NCBI GenBank assembly: GCA_008704415.1
Contig: VXIS01000075.1
Span: 62,001 to 126,000, forward strand
Direction: 5' to 3'
From: Sphaerosporella brunnea
Taxonomy: Eukaryota; Ascomycota; Pezizomycetes; Pezizales; Pyronemataceae
DNA: 64,000 nucleotides
Part shown: one piece after another, positions 23,169 through 34,700 of the stretch
How the letters are laid out: each line of letters starts with the position of its first letter
Numbering within the stretch: position 1 is the first letter of the stretch
The notes under the pieces: generated by a model
Seen by the model: only the letters and a program-made list of their open reading frames with translations
Told to the model about the DNA's origin: nothing
Databases searched by the model: none
Translations under genes and position numbers: made by a program

Positions 23169-25946
23169 ATGAAACAACTTCTGCGGCGCAATGGCCCCAC
23201 CGTCGCCGTCGTCCTATACCCGCCGGTCCTTCCTTTCCTGGCACCCGCACTTCTAAGGCCCGGCACACGCCCGTTCTCGACGGCTCAGTGGTACAGCAGA
23301 GAGCATGATCACAACCTTGGGAAAAAGAAGGCGGAGCTCAGGATTGCGAAGAGGTTGGGTGTGAAGCCGCCTGGTAGTATGGTTTTTAGGAATGTGGATA
23401 GTTTGGGAACTGGGTTTCCTTACAAGGAGAAGCGGGTACAGGAGAGTGGGGATGGTGGGGATGATGAAGTATGCCGGGGGCCTATTCATTCCAAATCTAC
23501 ACCAGAAACGATGCCCGAGATGGGAAATGAAGAGAACAAACCATTGGGACCGAAAGAGAGATGGGAGGCTCGGAAGGGGGCGGAATTGGCACAGCTGAGT
23601 GAAGCGGAGCAACTTGCAGGTGGGCCCTCCTCACTTCCATTGGTTCCGGCGGGACGGCAGACTGACATGAACGTAGCACAGGAAGAGGACTCGAAAAAAA
23701 CCATTAAGGCCAACCAGAAGAGCAGAAGACAGGTCGAGCGAATCAGATTAAGTCTCGAAAAGGATGTGGCAAGCACTGCAGCCTGCGAGGAGCAAGATCG
23801 AAGGGACCTGCGGAAGTCCGAGCTGAAAGAGGGGGAATGGGTCAAGAGGGTTTACTTCTCGGAAAGGGAAATGGAGGAGGCCAATGAGAACATGAAGGCG
23901 GTGATGCGCCAGCAGGAGGCCGAAGATATGGCGTTGGCTGCCTTGACGGAGCGTGGGCGACGGCTCCCGCACTATCTGTACTCGGTGATCCCGGATGCTT
24001 TGCGATCGGTGGAGCGGCAAGTCAATGCCCTGCGTCTGGAGATGGAGATGCTGCGGTACGACCGCCAAGAGATGCGAGAGCGCCGCAGGGCAGTGCGACG
24101 GCTGCTTTGGCCCGGCCGGAAACTCGAGTATATTAAGAAGGCTTACCGGGTTATTTCAAGATCAGTGTCTACGATTGAGCACTTCGCACAACTGATGGTG
24201 TACTTGATACATTACCGACGGTTGTTCCGCCTCTCTTCGCTAATTTTGCGGGCATTGGGGGCATCCATGTCTCCGCATCCGGACGATATCGGCAAGGCGT
24301 ATCACATGCTCATTGCGGAACGGCTACAGCCATTTGTCGATGCTCCCCGCAATAAGAAGAATGTGAAGAAGATGGAGCAGGTTGCTGCCGATTGCGTGGG
24401 GCTTTTGCATGCTATGCTTGATGGGCGGGCCGACCACAAGTGGCCTATTGTGATCCCTCAGCCCGCAGTCTACCTCCTGGGGCAGATGGCTCCGATACAT
24501 ATGCTTAGCGACCTATACTGGAAGCTGGTGACGAAGAACTCCCGTGTCCGAGAGTTTACCGGCTTCCACCTTGTGAGTCGTTTGGCCCGGCCGAACAAAG
24601 AGACCGGTATCTCCTACTGGAAAGAGGGTTTTGAGATCCTCAAACATATGCAGTTCAAGAACGGCCAACTCGGAACGATCCCGGCGAAGCATACGTTCTA
24701 TGCCGTTTTGTACCAGGCGATGCGCGACAACAATCCAGACGCCACCGAGGAGATCCTGCAGACGATGCTGGAGTGCGGCCTCGAGCCCGGCGTGGAAGTT
24801 TACAACATGCTCATGGCCCGAGCCGCAGAAGAGAAGGACGAGGCCAAATTGAAGAAGTACTTCGATGCTATCGCCGAGTCTGGCCATCGTCCGTCATTGG
24901 TCACCCATGGAATCGCGCATGCATTCCACAAGCACCACAGCAACGAGCGTCAACGTGTGGCCGCGATGGAAGAAGGTCTCGCGCTCGACCAACGTCTGAA
25001 CCTCTTCTTCGCCACTGACATCCTACACGCGGCGGTCCTGCACCGGAAGCCTTACGAAGAAATCTTCCGCCGCTACAGGCTCTTCTTTACCACGAGGCTT
25101 CTAGAGCGTTTCCATATCGCGCTGCCAGGCGTCAACACTCCCCATATGCGCAAGAGAAGGTTAGAACCCGATCATGTCACGCTCGCAGTCATGTTGACGG
25201 CGTACTGCAACTCGGAACGCAATGTCAACAAAATCTGGGATTTGTTCAAGTTGTACACCCACTACTTAAACAACCGGCAAAAAGCGAATTGGGTGACGCG
25301 AAGGTTGCTGCTAGCTTCGGGTCCCTACATCCCGCACATCATCATGATGGGTCTTGGAAAGCGCATGCAGGGACTTCCATACGTTGCCGCTGTCCTCGAG
25401 GACATGCTGAAACCCGATGCCGCTATCGACTCGGATGTTTACTCTTGGTCGATCTTCCTTCACTGCTTGACGCAGGCGGGCAAGATGGAGGAGGCGGAGA
25501 CGGTGATGAAGGTTATGCGCAGTCGTGGGCTTACGCCGAATACGGTTACCATGACTACCCTTCTGAACGGTTATGTCAAGCAAGAGCAACTGGGGGTTGC
25601 AGAGAACGTGCTGGACAGGATTCATGAGGCTGGCCTCAGTCCGAACGTGTACACTTGGACTGCGCTGCTCCACGGGTACGTCAAGGAAGGACAGGATTGG
25701 AAGGCTGGCGACGTATTCAAGCGTATGCTGGATTCCAGCGTGCAGCCAGATGAGGTCACGTTGCAGGCTGTCAGTGGTATCACCGACCGGAAATTGTTTG
25801 AGGCTGGACTCAGCGGGCAGATGGTAGATCAAAGTGAGAATGGCGCTCAGCAGGCTGTTGAGCAACAAGAGCAGAGAACGGGGGATTATCAATGGTTCCG
25901 CGATGAGGAAGAGGAATGGGACGGTGGCAGGCAATATCGTGAATGA
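23169..25946 (+). CDS. Mitochondrial pentatricopeptide repeat (PPR) protein
   Basis: A single 925-residue frame. The start at 23169 gives MKQLLRRNGPTVAVVL..., a basic, hydroxylated presequence with a FSTAQWYS cleavage-like motif near residue 33, suiting mitochondrial import. An upstream in-frame ATG at 23073 would spoil this presequence. Canonical PPR motifs are clear near the C-terminus (about residues 755 to 865), for example SIFLHCLTQAGKMEEAETVM, TTLLNGYVKQEQLGVAENVL and TALLHGYVKEGQDW. More degenerate ones lie upstream (EVYNMLMARAAEEKDEAKLK). PPR proteins bind organellar RNA for processing, stability or translation; the target here is unknown. Intron-free, unlike most neighbours. Confidence 0.88.
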   Translation: MKQLLRRNGPTVAVVLYPPVLPFLAPALLRPGTRPFSTAQWYSREHDHNLGKKKAELRIAKRLGVKPPGSMVFRNVDSLGTGFPYKEKRVQESGDGGDDEVCRGPIHSKSTPETMPEMGNEENKPLGPKERWEARKGAELAQLSEAEQLAGGPSSLPLVPAGRQTDMNVAQEEDSKKTIKANQKSRRQVERIRLSLEKDVASTAACEEQDRRDLRKSELKEGEWVKRVYFSEREMEEANENMKAVMRQQEAEDMALAALTERGRRLPHYLYSVIPDALRSVERQVNALRLEMEMLRYDRQEMRERRRAVRRLLWPGRKLEYIKKAYRVISRSVSTIEHFAQLMVYLIHYRRLFRLSSLILRALGASMSPHPDDIGKAYHMLIAERLQPFVDAPRNKKNVKKMEQVAADCVGLLHAMLDGRADHKWPIVIPQPAVYLLGQMAPIHMLSDLYWKLVTKNSRVREFTGFHLVSRLARPNKETGISYWKEGFEILKHMQFKNGQLGTIPAKHTFYAVLYQAMRDNNPDATEEILQTMLECGLEPGVEVYNMLMARAAEEKDEAKLKKYFDAIAESGHRPSLVTHGIAHAFHKHHSNERQRVAAMEEGLALDQRLNLFFATDILHAAVLHRKPYEEIFRRYRLFFTTRLLERFHIALPGVNTPHMRKRRLEPDHVTLAVMLTAYCNSERNVNKIWDLFKLYTHYLNNRQKANWVTRRLLLASGPYIPHIIMMGLGKRMQGLPYVAAVLEDMLKPDAAIDSDVYSWSIFLHCLTQAGKMEEAETVMKVMRSRGLTPNTVTMTTLLNGYVKQEQLGVAENVLDRIHEAGLSPNVYTWTALLHGYVKEGQDWKAGDVFKRMLDSSVQPDEVTLQAVSGITDRKLFEAGLSGQMVDQSENGAQQAVEQQEQRTGDYQWFRDEEEEWDGGRQYRE

Positions 25947-26225
25947 GATGGTTGACCGATAGAGGAATGTACAAAGCATTGCTTGGAGTTTTATTTAGTT
26001 TTGTGTTTTTTATATATGATTTAGAGGCGCTGTTCTGTCTATAAGGTACTTACATGTAGTATACCTTGATTTCTTCTGGATGTATTATAGCAAACCCCAA
26101 ACGCCTTTTTTTTGTATGGCCATTGAGTAGAATAGTACAGCTCCCTATAAAAAAAAAAAAAAAATCCGGGAGTTCACTTATCGACCAGCAACACATGGTA
26201 AACGTTTTCTGACTACCCTCCTCGC

Positions 26226-26705
26226 TCACACCGTCTTCAGCGCCGCAAACCTCCTCCTGCACGCCTCCTGCAATGCCAGCAATTCCTTCCCCTCTAGCGC
26301 GTGCACTAGCTGGGCACCGGGCCCCTTCAACGCGGTTGCGGCCATATCCATAGCACCCGCGTAGTCGCGTTTGTAGTACATCGCCTCAGCGGCGGCCTTC
26401 AGGGCGAGCGCGGATTCCTTTGTCTCTGGTGGCTGTTTTTTTTTTCGAGACGAGGGTTTTTTTTTTCAGAGGGCTGGAAAGAGCTGGGAGAGGAGAGGAT
26501 GGGATAGGTACTTTACCTTTATCACTTGCGGCGACGAAGCCTCAGAAGGGTACGTGTAGGTTGTCGGCTGCCAGGAGGATTTTTGCGACTGAAATTGCGA
26601 TTCGCTTTGGTGCAGCTTTGCGGCGCGCGCGGCGGCGGCGGTGGTGGCTTCGCCTTCTGACTCCGAGGAGGAACTGAGGCAGAGCGCAAGAAGGGATGCT
26701 TCCAT
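26226..26705 (-). CDS. Small conserved-type protein with TPR-like helices, 131 aa
   Basis: Two exons, 26705-26517 and 26432-26226, with an 84-nt intron. The N-terminal half is Ser/Ala-rich and disordered. The C-terminal half (ESALALKAAAEAMYYKRDYAGAMD..) reads as a helical hairpin like a single TPR unit. I have seen similar short ascomycete proteins without assigned function. The start ATG at 26705 lies in a leader divergent from the gene at 27363. The splice junction keeps frame (VIK-PPET) and has a T-rich acceptor. Function unknown. Confidence 0.62.
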
Positions 26706-27362
26706 CTTTGGTTTCCTTGACGGGGGTGCGGGGGTGAGGGTGAGATTTGGTGATTGCGGCGGGGGGGGGTGGTTGATGCGCTCCGACTGGCTATGCAGAA
26801 TCGAGTTGGTGGGATGGATTGTGAGGATGGAAAGTTGTAAGGCTGCTGGGTGGATGTGGGGACGGGCCCGATCGGGAGGTGGACGGAGAAGATCGTCTGT
26901 CTGCAGCGCTAAAAACGGAATGGCTTGGCGGGAAGGAGATGGATGCCGTTCTGTTGGCCCGTTTGCTCGCTCACCCCTTCAAATCAATAACAACCAACCT
27001 CCTTCCACTCCCGACTTTGCCTCCAACCCACTCGCTTCCGCCCACCCACCCCCCCCCCCACACCCCAAATCCCCCCGGTCTCCTTTCCACGCTGCCCGCT
27101 CCACCCGCTCCAAGTTCTCATAACCAACCACCTAATTCTTTCTTTGCTTTTCGCTGTTTCTTGTTCTGTTGTTGCGCGTCGTTGGCTCCACCCGCGGGCT
27201 TCGCGCTTTTGTTCGATTCCGTTTGCAGCACCGCACAACCCCCCCCCCCCCGTCTACCTACCTTCCCGACATCGCGCGGGTCGCTTCCAACGCCATCCAT
27301 CACCCGTCACTCTCACGCGACGGCACCACTACCACCGCCCCCACCCATCACTAATACCAACC
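26706..27362. promoter_or_regulatory. Bidirectional intergenic region, 657 bp
   Basis: Separates two divergent starts. It is rich in C/T tracts (C9-10 runs near 27050 and 27240) and CCACC repeats near the plus-strand gene. Long out-of-frame open stretches reflect base composition. No defined site is claimed. Confidence 0.5.
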
Positions 27363-28168
27363 ATGGGCATCCCGATCTGGCGCCCTCCTACTCCTCCCAC
27401 CGCGGGCCCAGTCCTTTCACCTACGACGGCGCACCGCATCGCGATGCGGCGACGACGCGGCCTGACTTATCGCGAACGCAGTAGCCAAACACTCCTAAAC
27501 CTTCTCCGCAATCACAACAGCGGCAGCAGCAGCAGCAATAGTGAGTCGTCGTCGACCACTGCCGCGACTACATCCTCTTCCCCTAGCGCCCGAGATCGTC
27601 TCACGTCCCAGATCTGGCGTGAACTAAACTCCCTGCCACCACCTGCGCGAGAAGCCGTGTTTTTGCCCCTGCCCATTCCCACAAGAGTCCCTGCAAGATT
27701 CTCCATTAGTGACGAGAATGCGCGCCCTGCTCCCCCCGCTAGAGCCACGCGCCCCGCGCCGCCGCCTCCTCCCCCGCCACCGCCACAGTTGTATAGATTC
27801 GGCCCGAGTTCCCTGGATGGCCTGGGTGACCGGGAGAGATCGTTAAGGTACTCCCTCTTCCTTCTCCAACAACGCGCTCGCCGCCTACTAACAGTTGCTT
27901 GTACAGTCCCGATGCACAGAGCCATACCTGGGCCACCTTGCTCCCGGACGACATCGGCTTTGCTACTGCGTGCGATCTGGACCTGTTGGATGAGGACGCG
28001 GAGCTGTTAGGACTTGGCCTTGGGCTGGGACCCGGCGGCATCGAAGAGGCTCTAATGGAGTTTCGGCGAAGGAGGGAGGCGCGCGACGAGGAGGAGCGGG
28101 AGCTCCGTGAAGCTTCTGTTGCGTTGCAGCGGGCGAGAGAACGGTTGGTTGCTAATACCCGGTTGTAG
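27363..28168 (+). CDS. Proline/serine-rich uncharacterised protein, 248 aa
   Basis: Two exons, 27363-27847 and 27907-28168 (59-nt intron), keep frame across RSLR-SPDAQS. The ATG is in a good context (ACCATGG). The N-terminus (MGIPIWRPPTPPTAGPV) is followed by a basic patch RRRRGLTYRERSSQTLLNLL, Ser-rich and poly-Pro stretches, then a conserved-looking block HTWATLLPDDIGFATACD and a charged C-terminal coiled coil. I do not recognise a family. The structured C-terminal block and consistent splicing support a real gene. Confidence 0.62.
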
Positions 28169-31100
28169 GTTAGGGTGATACCCTGTATTCGTTTATCTAC
28201 TTAGTTGCCTATTTACTTGTGCCTCATGATGATTGATCCACTACTGTGTTGCTTTTGGCTTCTGGGTGTAAAGTTATTTTGCTTTCTTCGCGCGTGCTGT
28301 CACGATTTTTTCCTTTTTTTTTACGTTTGTGGCTTTGGGGTCGAGGTTTTTTTTTTTCCTTGTTTGGTCAGGTTTGAAGGGTGCGCATCATCCATCTCGC
28401 GACGGCGGAAAAAGTCACGTACGACGACAGTTATTGGGTGGGGAATATAGCATGGCCATGATCACGGTCACGGTCACGGTCGTGTTGACTTTTTTTTTTT
28501 TTTTTTTTTTTTCCCTACAAATTCTCGAGTGCAGCGGTGCACATGACCTCCAGCCTTTCGCTCTCAGGTGGAGTCGAGAACATTTTCGATAATGATGGCA
28601 CCGCGTTCCCTAACGAAACGAAAAGTTACATGCTTGCTTAATTACTGGCCAGGTTGTCAGGATTTGGGGGTCTGCCTATTTTTAATTTTTTGATTTTTGA
28701 ATTTTTTAGTCACGTGTAACGATACCCTTCCATACTCGACGATTTTTTAAGTATCCGGATGCTGGCCTGGGTTAGGGTTTCTTGGGCATCGGGATACTTA
28801 AAAAATCGTCTAGTACATGGTTAAAACTTTGAGGGCATGAAAAAAACAACTGAGGATCTGGTTTAGTGGTACAACGTCTCGTTTGCATGCTTGCTGCCTT
28901 TCAAAAAAGGAAATAGGAAATGGAAGGGAAAAGGTATATTGGCGGTCGCAAAAGCCCTGGCTGAATGATAAGTAGAGCACTTTTGCAAAGCGGGGGAAAT
29001 ACTTAGTCATGCTTGAAGGGACGTACACGGCGTTCTGGTGGTGGTGGTGACAGTGGATGGTTGCTTCATTGTAAATCACTCGCTTTGTTCATGGTGAACA
29101 GGCTGATTTGTGGGCTTCATTGTTCGACCTCTCGGCTGGCTGCTTAAGAGAGCCAGTCGCTGGGGCTAGCTAGTGGCAACACCGGTTGCCAGTGGAAATG
29201 CCTTTGGCTCGGCGTCGACCCTGTCTCCGCTTCATATGCCGAAGCAGGAGATAAAGACCGGTGGACACCGCTAACTGTAGGGGTGTAGCCTAAGGCTTGA
29301 GGGATTGCTGTGCGGCTCGGAGAAAAGGCTTTGAAATTGCGTGATCGAACGGATTCTCTCACAAGGCGGAGGCTTAGGATGATATCACGGGCCATGGGCA
29401 GTCAAGGAGCCTTAGTTTGCTGGTGGAGGTGGTGGGTTGCTTGGGATGCTTGAGCCTTGAGGTGTATTTCGTACCGCACCCGGAAAGTCTACGACGCAAA
29501 GGGAACGCCGATCATCTTTACACCTCCCTTTTTTTTTTTTTTTTTTTACAACGGTATGTCGGTATGTTATCAACCGTTCCTCGCTCGGCCCCGTCGTTAC
29601 GCGGCTATCTCGGCAAAATCCCCTGCTGCGCGCGTACTTTCGAACTTTGTTGCGAGTTAGTGCCACTATTTTGTTGGCGGCTTACAACCCCATCCATAGC
29701 ATCTGCTCACCCCGTTCCGCGGCTTCGTCCAATGCAGCCTAGAGTACGGAACGCAAACTTGCGTAAACAAAGTCTGGGGGCATCTGCGACTCCCTCGTCG
29801 TCTTTTTGTTTTTTGTTTTAATCATCCTGTATTCGGCCGCTTGCGGCCATGACATGGGGGCTATATACACAGATCTACCCTTGAACCTCAAGTGTCCACA
29901 GACGGGCGTGATCTGAAAGGCGCACCAAGGAAATTCGTAACTGATAGAGTAAAGAAGAAAAGAAAGACAAAGGGAAAAGACATCAATTTCTGATTCCCTC
30001 GTCGTCGAACAGTGTACTCTGGCGGATCCCACATTTCAGCTGCAGGGTCAAGTCAGTCCCATTGCGTCTACACAGACGACTTATGTAATCCCCAAAGACT
30101 ACATATAAGCAACAGAGCAGTAGCTATAACAAAAAAAAAAAACAATCAACAAAGGGAATACAACCACAGTAGCCCAAGCGCAGGTATCTCTCGTCTAGTC
30201 CGGCGGCGGCGTCTATAGGGTCCTAGCTAGTTCGGAGTGGTGATCTCCAGTTCGCGTTCGTGAGACTTTCCTGGGAGGATGTCATTCTCGAGGATCACCT
30301 CTTCGCAGCGGCCGTTTTTCCAGATATGAGAACTGCAGCGTTCGAGGGGGAGAATCAATTGTTGCTTCACCGGATATCACTCTGTACTAATTCGCGCCTT
30401 TTACATACACAGACGCAGCCCGCAGCCAGCCAGCCCGGGATTCGTAGCCGGGCTGATCAAAAAGCCGGCTCACTGCACTCAGCTGATTCGAGGACGTCTT
30501 CCTTCAACAGGTACCTCTTTACAACAGGAAGGGGGGAACGAGAGGAGATACAATGCCATTCTTGTAAGTTCTGGGCAAGTGGCACTCTTAGAAATCAAAT
30601 AGTCAATAGGATTGGGGAGACGGACTTTGGGTGGCTCAAGCAACCAGCGTCTAAGACAGCGATCTGCGGTCAGACTCCTCAGCTTGTGCATAACAGAGAT
30701 CAATCATACAACATTCAGGCTCGTTAGCTTTCCTGGTTTCTTCCGCATAATCTTCCGCGTACACAGAGAACACCTCCATTGGCGGAGAGAATACCAAAAG
30801 CCCAAATGTATGATGGTAGGTCTCGCTTTTTGTTGCCGAGCGTTGGAATATGCGGTTTGGCGTCATTGTCGGATCCAAAGGAGGCAGAAGAAGGGGCGGT
30901 GGTGGCTGTGTACTGTTTCCCGGCACTATGCAGGCCCGGCTTTCTCCTTCGCTGGCCTGGGAGAGTTTTGGCAGCCTCAGCAACGTGAGATCTGGATCAA
31001 CAGCGGGTTTCTGCGACATGACTCGGGAGTCTTGTGTGATCCCTGACCAGCACTGGCAGCTTTGACGGTTTTCGAAGGATTCCTCACAATTACACTCTGA

Positions 31101-31410
31101 GCCACGGTCGTTCTTCTCCCATTGGCATTTCGCAAGGCTACCCGTGCCTGTGATGGGTGACGTAAACATGTGTTGACTCGCACTCCATCATTGAGATTTG
31201 TCCAGGCTCCGCGTGTTTGGGCATTGTCTGACCCGCCTAGCCCGCCCTCCCCAAAAGCTTATAGGCTATGAGCCAGTCCAGCCCGCCCAAAATACCCGGG
31301 GTTCGCTGGGTAGGCTACCGGAAACCCTGGCTACACGGGGGGATGCGATTAGTCTGTAGGCGGCCAATAGTTTGGTGTTGTGGCTCTAGCTGATTAACAG
31401 ACTATGATTC
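28169..31410. other. Gene-poor intergenic region with small repeats
   Basis: About 3.2 kb without a supported gene. T-runs at about 28490 to 28512 and 29528 to 29547, a GGTCAC microrepeat near 28465, a 79-bp MITE at 28735, and the motif ATTCGGCCGCTTGCGGCCAT at 29831 that recurs inside the element at 54549-54833. A 172-residue frame on the minus strand (30651-31169) has no family signal. Pieces near 30425 and 31215-31330 (AGCCCGCC, GGGTAGGCTACC) resemble the inverted repeats of the hAT-like element at 1739. Confidence 0.5.
28735..28813. mobile_element. Tiny MITE with TA duplication, 79 bp
   Basis: CTCGACGATTTTTTAAGTAT and ATACTTAAAAAATCGTCTAG are inverted repeats flanked by TA on both sides (28733-28734, 28814-28815). 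The termini and the internal GGTTAGGGTTT match the 255-bp element at 8466, so this is a short member of the same family. Confidence 0.72.
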
Positions 31411-31597
31411 GATACCATAGAATGATACCATAGAATGATACCATAGAATGATTGGTACTATAGAATAATACCATAGAATGGTACCATAGAACGATAGGTA
31501 CTATAGAATAATACCATAGAATGGCACCATAGAATGATACCATAGAATGATTGGTACTATAGAATAATACCATAGAATGGTACCATAGAATGATACC
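31411..31597. repeat. Minisatellite, ATACCATAGAATG type
   Basis: Tandem 13-bp and related units (ATACCATAGAATG, GGTACTATAGAATA, GGTACCATAGAAC) arranged in a higher-order pattern of about 80 to 100 bp. It abuts a palindromic MITE at 31602. Confidence 0.9.
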
Positions 31598-31601
31598 TGC
31601 A

Positions 31602-31719
31602 TACCGTATTATCCCGGTAATAAGGCAATGTAGCAAAGTCACTGTGGTGTGGGAAAGTTACTCAGCCTCCTGGCAAAGTCACCTAGCCACATTGCCTTAT
31701 TACTGGGACCATACGGTAC
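31602..31719. mobile_element. Near-palindromic MITE with TA ends
   Basis: TACCGTATTATCCCGGTAAT at the left and its imperfect complement ending GGGACCATACGGTA at the right form a 29-bp stem with AATAAGGCAATGT continuing inward. The centre carries GCAAAGTCAC on both arms. TA borders the CCGTATT ends. It shares the AAGTCAC core with the elements at 48894 and 52354. Confidence 0.75.
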
Positions 31720-34700
31720 TCTAGGACCAGTAGCCTACCGAGGAGAGAGCGAGTGTACAGAGAGGTATAGGTAGCATATTATCACCCAAATGGACCCACC
31801 ACACGTGCTAAGCTTGAGGACTGCCCGCCGGCATTGGCCAAGCTCTCAATCAATGACCAGCGGCGGCGGCGGCTGTGGAAGAGAATATCACTGAACCGAC
31901 AGAATGCCGGAAACACAGGCAGAACGAAGATCTCGACAACCCGGCAATGCAGGGTGAATGGCATTCGAGCATTTTAGTTTCGTGGCACTGTTCGGCCTCG
32001 CCAGACCTTTCAAGGGCAGCACCCAACAGCCTGACTTTCTCAAGCGCCGGTTGCAGCCATAGCCTGCTCCGGCGTTGGATAGGGCTATTGGAAGCGCTGA
32101 CCACACCACTTCCATCGCCGTGCCGTCGCGCCTCCGGCGCAGCGCGGCTACAGAGGGTTGGACAGTAAAAGAGAGACAGGCAAACATGAGCCGTTGGCTT
32201 TCTCCGAAGCAATGAGGAAGGTTCAAACTTCACAAGAACGGGAGGAGTAGAAAAAAATCGTTGTGTAGATACTCTGTCAGCTGTCTTTATATATGCAACG
32301 AATGCTCCGGGATTGGATTACTTCCTGTTCGGTTCGGTGGAGGGCCCCGAAGCCATTTATAATGTAAAAAGTGTCTAGGGGAGGGGGGGGAGGAAGGAAA
32401 AAAATTATCTTGTGCGTCAGAATCTTCAGCTCAAAATTCCACTCTCGCCCCCCAAAACCGCTCCCAAAAACTGGACCAGCAAGCACCCAGCCCTCAACCC
32501 CTTCGCCGCGATGCCGGGCACACATCCACACGGCAGCCTAACTTCCGGCGTCCAAAACCCTCCAGACCGCACAAGCTCGCTATCATACCATGCTTCCCAG
32601 CACTGCTCGTGGATCCAGTGGCTGCATCCTACTATTCCGTGAGCCATTAGCTTGCCGTGCGATATGAGCCCGCGGAGCTGGCAGCGAGGGTTTGTGCATT
32701 GGCAGTGGAGGATTCTTGGCATGGTGGATGGGCCATGTTGAGGATGAGGCCTCGAGGGAGCGAGAGATGGAGATAAAGGCGTTGATTTTTTTGAGGGCTG
32801 TTCATGTTGAGAGCGAGAAAGCACTCGATGGACGAGAAAGACGTCGGGTCGGTTATTGCCCTTTGAATAAAGGGCAACTCCATCTATACAGAAAACGCGG
32901 TTGCTCATGGACTGTAATGGACTCAGGGTTCTGGAGTGAGCCAGCAGCCAACTTCGAAGCTTCGAGTTCGACACGCCGCATGTACCATCGTTTCTTTGGC
33001 ACTCTTTCTGTTGACATTTCGCCTGGTCCTTACTTTTAAGAAACAAACTGACGACCTCTGGCACCTTGTATGTACATGCGTGGGCCCACAAGGAATTGGA
33101 GTTGGGAACCACCCAGAGGGTGGGGTTGCAGATGCGCAAAAACCCAAAATTTCGTGACACAAAGCAATGCCAGGTTTCCAGAGTCATCTTGGAACGCTCA
33201 AATCTGAGTGATGTACAGTGAAGCTATGTGCGCCGCCCAAACTTCTATCACACCCAAGAGAGCTCGCCCCGAAAAAAAAACTCAGGGCTTTCGGTCGGTT
33301 TCAGGGCCTATCACCACACAGACCACTACACAGATCCCTAAGACGTGGCCTTTATTCCAGAGTAAATCGCTGCCCGGAAGGCCAGATATCATGCATAACT
33401 GCAGCTGGATACGCTGAGGTATTGAAACAAAGCCGCACGACGATCAAGTCCAATTACGGACTTGGCCCAGTGCTGTTTTTTTTCTTCTCGGTGACCGGAA
33501 GGTAAGTAAGCGCATGCGCACCTCCACCTCCAGCAACTCCATCTCCTTCTGATGATTGATTCTAGGCGAGCTCCCAGACGAAACCTTGGAGTTTGCGAAA
33601 CAAGTTGCACCCAATAGCGAGGAATACCCACTGGATCCAGTGGTGGCAGTCCATGGTCTACGGTGAAACCGGAGGCAAGCTCGCATCGTGTGTTTCTGAT
33701 TGAGTGGAAGGAACTCGAAGACCAAGCAACATTACTGTCGGCTGAGGAGGAGGAAAGGTTATCGAACACACCGCTTCTCCCGCCGAATGGCATTTCTTTC
33801 GACGGGGAGGAGAGAAGGATAAAGACGAGGATGAAGATACAGGGGATGAGGAAGTTGGAAAGTATGTACTTCCGTTGCCACTGCCGATTGCAACTGCTGC
33901 TGGCGGTGGGTCCAACCGATAAACTACGCAATCACGTTGATTGTGGGAGAGGCGAAGGCCTTCACAGACATTGTACGGAGTAGATGCAGATGCTATAACA
34001 CCAGATTTCCGTTCCCCCTACTTTGCCAATGAAAATCCAATGTTAAATGAGATCGCTTCAACAGAGTTAATTCACCTATGCGCGCTTTTCTGCTTAAAAT
34101 ATGGGGGTTCTTTGGTGGCAAGATCAGTCAGTTTGCTGGCCTTGGTTTCTTTTGTTTTCTTCCTGTATCTACTCAAGTACATGTATGTGCCATCATTAGG
34201 ATCGGCGGTGAAATGTCTTGTTCGTGACCGCTCTCCCAAAGACCTTGGAGGTTGCGACTTAGTGACTTCGCCACGGGCTCTCCAGGAGAAGCGGAAGCTG
34301 GTATGGACTCCCACCTCATTCCCCTCCATGGACAGAGGTATGCTGATGATGTGCATACAGACGGTGGTTATCTGCCACGGCACCATCGCCTTGCTATCCA
34401 CACACTCTCCCGGCAAGCTGTTCCCGTACGTACGAAGGATACAAGGTCACGTGTTACGCCAACAAGGAGGAATGAGCGACGAACTCATGTGGGACGGCAA
34501 GATCCGTAAGTGTGAAGATGCGCTCAAGGAGGCTGGATTTGCTGTGGAGGCGAGAACCCGCTGGGTGGAGATGTTGAACACTGCCACAGCCAGTGCTTCG
34601 TTTATGTAATACCCACCGCGCTGTTTGTATCTTGTGAGATTGATTCTAGCGTCTGTTGCAAGTGATGCCGCATCCATTTATACCGTAGAATTGTGGGATT

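Noticed and set aside
28850..28910. tRNA-like stretch (TTTAGTGGTACAACGTCTCG)
   Set aside because: Resembles an A-box, but no B-box at proper distance and no cloverleaf could be drawn.
30651..31169. 172-residue minus-strand frame
   Set aside because: No family resemblance, no splice partners, and it covers low-complexity sequence.
31411..31597. CRISPR-like repeat pattern
   Set aside because: Units are contiguous tandem repeats without unique spacers, in a eukaryotic genome: a minisatellite.
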